A stretch of 64,000 nt of DNA from UBA935 sp031555615 (GTDB lineage Bacteria; Bacillota; Clostridia; Lachnospirales; Lachnospiraceae). The stretch lies in contig JAVBUF010000032.1 in NCBI GenBank assembly GCA_031555615.1, forward strand, positions 1-64,000. Direction: 5' to 3'. Positions 62,436-64,000 of this stretch are shown here, piece after piece; within the stretch, counting starts at the first letter, position 1; each line of letters begins with the position of its first letter. Under the pieces are notes generated by a model. That model was not told the DNA's origin. It saw nothing but the letters and a program-made list of their open reading frames with translations, and did not search any database. The position numbers and the translations under genes are program-made.

Positions 62436-63503
62436 TTAATACTCTTTGGCATCCTCTTCACCATTTACGACTCTGAGTGCACCCTGTACCAGTGCCAGCA
62501 GTTCATCTTCGCCGGGATAAGCCTTAACAGGTGCGATCCAGCCCGATCTCTCGGTAAGGGAATCAATTACGGTTTTGTTATAAGCGATACCGCCGGTAAT
62601 CAGAATCTGATCCACCTTGCCTTTTAATACACAGGCCATGGAGCCGATATCTTTGCTTACCTGCATCATAAAGGCTTCTCTGACCAAAGTCCACTCTTTG
62701 TCACCTTCGGCAACTTTCTTTTCCACATCACGCATATCATTGGTTCCCAAGTAAGCATTAAGTCCGCCATTACCGAGAACCTTTCTCATCACTTCTTTCT
62801 CTGTGAATTCACCGGAGAAGCACATTCTGATCAAACCACCGGAAGGAATACCGCCGGCCCGTTCGGGAGAAAAAGCACCATCACCGTCCAACGCATTAAA
62901 AACATCGATAACCTTACCTTTTTCGTGAGCGCCCACCGATACACCGCCGCCTAAGTGAACCACGATCAGATTCAGGTCTTCATAAGGACGGCCGATTTCC
63001 TTGGCATAACGCTTGGCGATAGCTTTTTGGTTCAAGGCATGGAAGATACTTACCCGGGGGATTTCCGGTACACCGGAAAGTCTGGCTTCGGGAATCAGCT
63101 CATCAACCACCACGGGGTCAACGATATAAGAAGGAACATTTACCGAATCAGCGATTTCTCTGGCGATCAAACCACCCAGATTGGAAGCATGTTCGCCCTG
63201 CACTCCTTTTTTCAGATCAGCGATCAAAGCATCACTGACCACATAAGTACCGCTGACAATGGGCTTTAATAAACCGCCGCGGCCCACTACCATATTTAAA
63301 GAATGGATATCAAAATCCTTTTCCTTCAGCATCTCAACAATAATATCTTTGCGGAAATCCTTCTGGTCAGCCATACAGGAAAACCGTGCGATTTCCTCGG
63401 TGGTATGACGCAGGGTTTCTTCAAATAAAAGGGTCTCATCTTCAAAAACACCGATTTTGGTGGAAGTGGAACCGGGATTAATTACCAGACTTTTGATGGA
63501 CAT
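62436..63503 (-). CDS. buk: butyrate kinase
   Basis: This 355-aa ASKHA-fold kinase has the usual length for butyrate kinase: INPGSTSTKIGVFED at the N terminus, VVGRGGLLKP, VHLGGGVSVGAHEKGKV, FSPERAGGIPSGGL and ITGGIAYN. It converts butyryl phosphate and ADP to butyrate and ATP, the last ATP-yielding step of butyrate fermentation. It follows ptb by about 50 nt in the usual ptb-buk order. Confidence 0.95.
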   Translation of the reverse strand: MSIKSLVINPGSTSTKIGVFEDETLLFEETLRHTTEEIARFSCMADQKDFRKDIIVEMLKEKDFDIHSLNMVVGRGGLLKPIVSGTYVVSDALIADLKKGVQGEHASNLGGLIAREIADSVNVPSYIVDPVVVDELIPEARLSGVPEIPRVSIFHALNQKAIAKRYAKEIGRPYEDLNLIVVHLGGGVSVGAHEKGKVIDVFNALDGDGAFSPERAGGIPSGGLIRMCFSGEFTEKEVMRKVLGNGGLNAYLGTNDMRDVEKKVAEGDKEWTLVREAFMMQVSKDIGSMACVLKGKVDQILITGGIAYNKTVIDSLTERSGWIAPVKAYPGEDELLALVQGALRVVNGEEDAKEY

Positions 63504-63528
63504 ATTATTTTCCTCTTTTCATTTTACT

Positions 63529-63581
63529 TTTGGAAGAACGCCAGGCGTTTCTTCTACACGAGTTTACTCGTGTTGGACATG
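63529..63581 (-). promoter_or_regulatory. hairpins at the ptb-buk junction
   Basis: Two stems: ACACGAG-TTTA-CTCGTGT (63556-63573), made by the last codons of ptb, and GAAGAACGCC/GGCGTTTCTTC (about 63533-63554). They may be RNA-processing or stabilising hairpins between the cistrons; there is no T run, so not a terminator. Confidence 0.4.
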
Positions 63582-64000
63582 GTGTCAGCCACAACCGCAC
63601 CCAGTGCGATAGAGTTTACTTTGGTTTCAAAATCATCGGAACGGGAGGTAAGGATTACGGGAGCCTTGGTCCCGGTTAAAATATTGCCGTTTTTTACTTT
63701 AGCGGTATGAACCAGTGCTTTGTATACCAGATTGCCGGCATGGATATCGGGGAAAAGCAGTATATCAGCATCCCCCTGAATTTCCCGATCGGTGGCACCC
63801 TTATGTTCTGCGGCGGCAGGATCGATAGCAAGGTCCAGTGACAGCGGGCCATCGATGATACAGCCGGTAATCTTTCCGTCTTTGTACATCTGGGTAAGTT
63901 CGGCAGCCTCTACCGTAACCGGCATCTTCGGGTTAACGACTTCCACGGCGGCCAGCGGAGCTACCTTGGGGCATTCGATGCCGCAGGCAGAAGTGATTTC
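63554..64000 (-). CDS. ptb: phosphate butyryltransferase, C-terminal part (runs off window)
   Basis: The frame is open to the window edge and continues beyond it; the first visible residues are EITSACGIECPKVAPLAAVE. About 148 residues are seen, of about 300 in the family. Motifs of the phosphotransacylase fold are visible: GPLSLDLAIDPAAAEHKG, ADILLFPDIHAGNLVYKAL and APVILTSRSD. It makes butyryl phosphate from butyryl-CoA for Buk. Confidence 0.92.
   Translation of the reverse strand, partial: EITSACGIECPKVAPLAAVEVVNPKMPVTVEAAELTQMYKDGKITGCIIDGPLSLDLAIDPAAAEHKGATDREIQGDADILLFPDIHAGNLVYKALVHTAKVKNGNILTGTKAPVILTSRSDDFETKVNSIALGAVVADTMSNTSKLV

Overview
The window looks like chromosomal DNA of an anaerobic, gut- or plant-litter-type Clostridia, most likely Lachnospiraceae. 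The reasons are strong AGGAGG ribosome binding sites, sigma-A promoters with 17-bp spacing, a butyrate kinase/phosphotransbutyrylase pair, a TbADH/CbADH-type secondary alcohol dehydrogenase, a TRAP uptake system and many plant-glycan glycosidases. No rRNA, tRNA or CRISPR array was found. Family names come from reading motifs; no search was run.

Layout. 1-6.8 kb: a glycosidase locus with two paralogous LacI repressors, a GH42 beta-galactosidase and a 615-aa protein I do not recognise, linked by shared TTGCGCAA-type operators. 6.9-15 kb: a hemerythrin-like protein, an ABC exporter, an ECF sigma operon, and a TetR / MacB-like ATPase / FtsX-like permease operon with a 43-bp nested palindromic operator. 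15-18.9 kb: NADP alcohol dehydrogenase, a CofE-like ligase, and a guaA whose glutaminase domain is degenerate. 18.8-25 kb: an accessory region downstream of guaA. It is cut into segments by four copies of a ~69-bp repeat made of the guaA 3' end plus its terminator hairpin, which looks like stacked integrative islands without an integrase. The cargo is a two-gene module sharing a 15-residue amyloid-like motif (the most interesting item here), a RelB/RelE-type toxin-antitoxin pair, a MerR regulator, and decayed flavodoxin and SDR genes.

25-34.7 kb: a truncated DUF11 gene, then a cre-preceded operon with a TRAP transporter, MFS carrier, KdgF-like cupin, YesM/YesN-type two-component system and a second TRAP binding lipoprotein, suggesting sensing and uptake of a uronate-like acid. 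34.7-41 kb: a MarR/membrane-protein pair, two tandem zinc-ribbon membrane paralogues, a vat-type acetyltransferase remnant, an aminoglycoside nucleotidyltransferase-like gene and an orphan AgrC-like kinase. 41-49.8 kb: two GH43 enzymes, an ECF sigma/anti-sigma/CPBP protease operon, and a second GH42 divergent from an AraC regulator. 49.8-64 kb: fucO with a PocR-chemoreceptor-like sensor, an S1-domain protein, a MEMO-AMMECR1 fusion, a large hybrid kinase with a diguanylate cyclase regulator, mtnA, an EamA transporter, a membrane lipase, buk, and ptb running off the window end.

The genes together suggest scavenging of plant or host glycans (galactosides, arabinoxylan, uronates), fermentation to butyrate, alcohols and 1,2-propanediol, and an active accessory hotspot at guaA.
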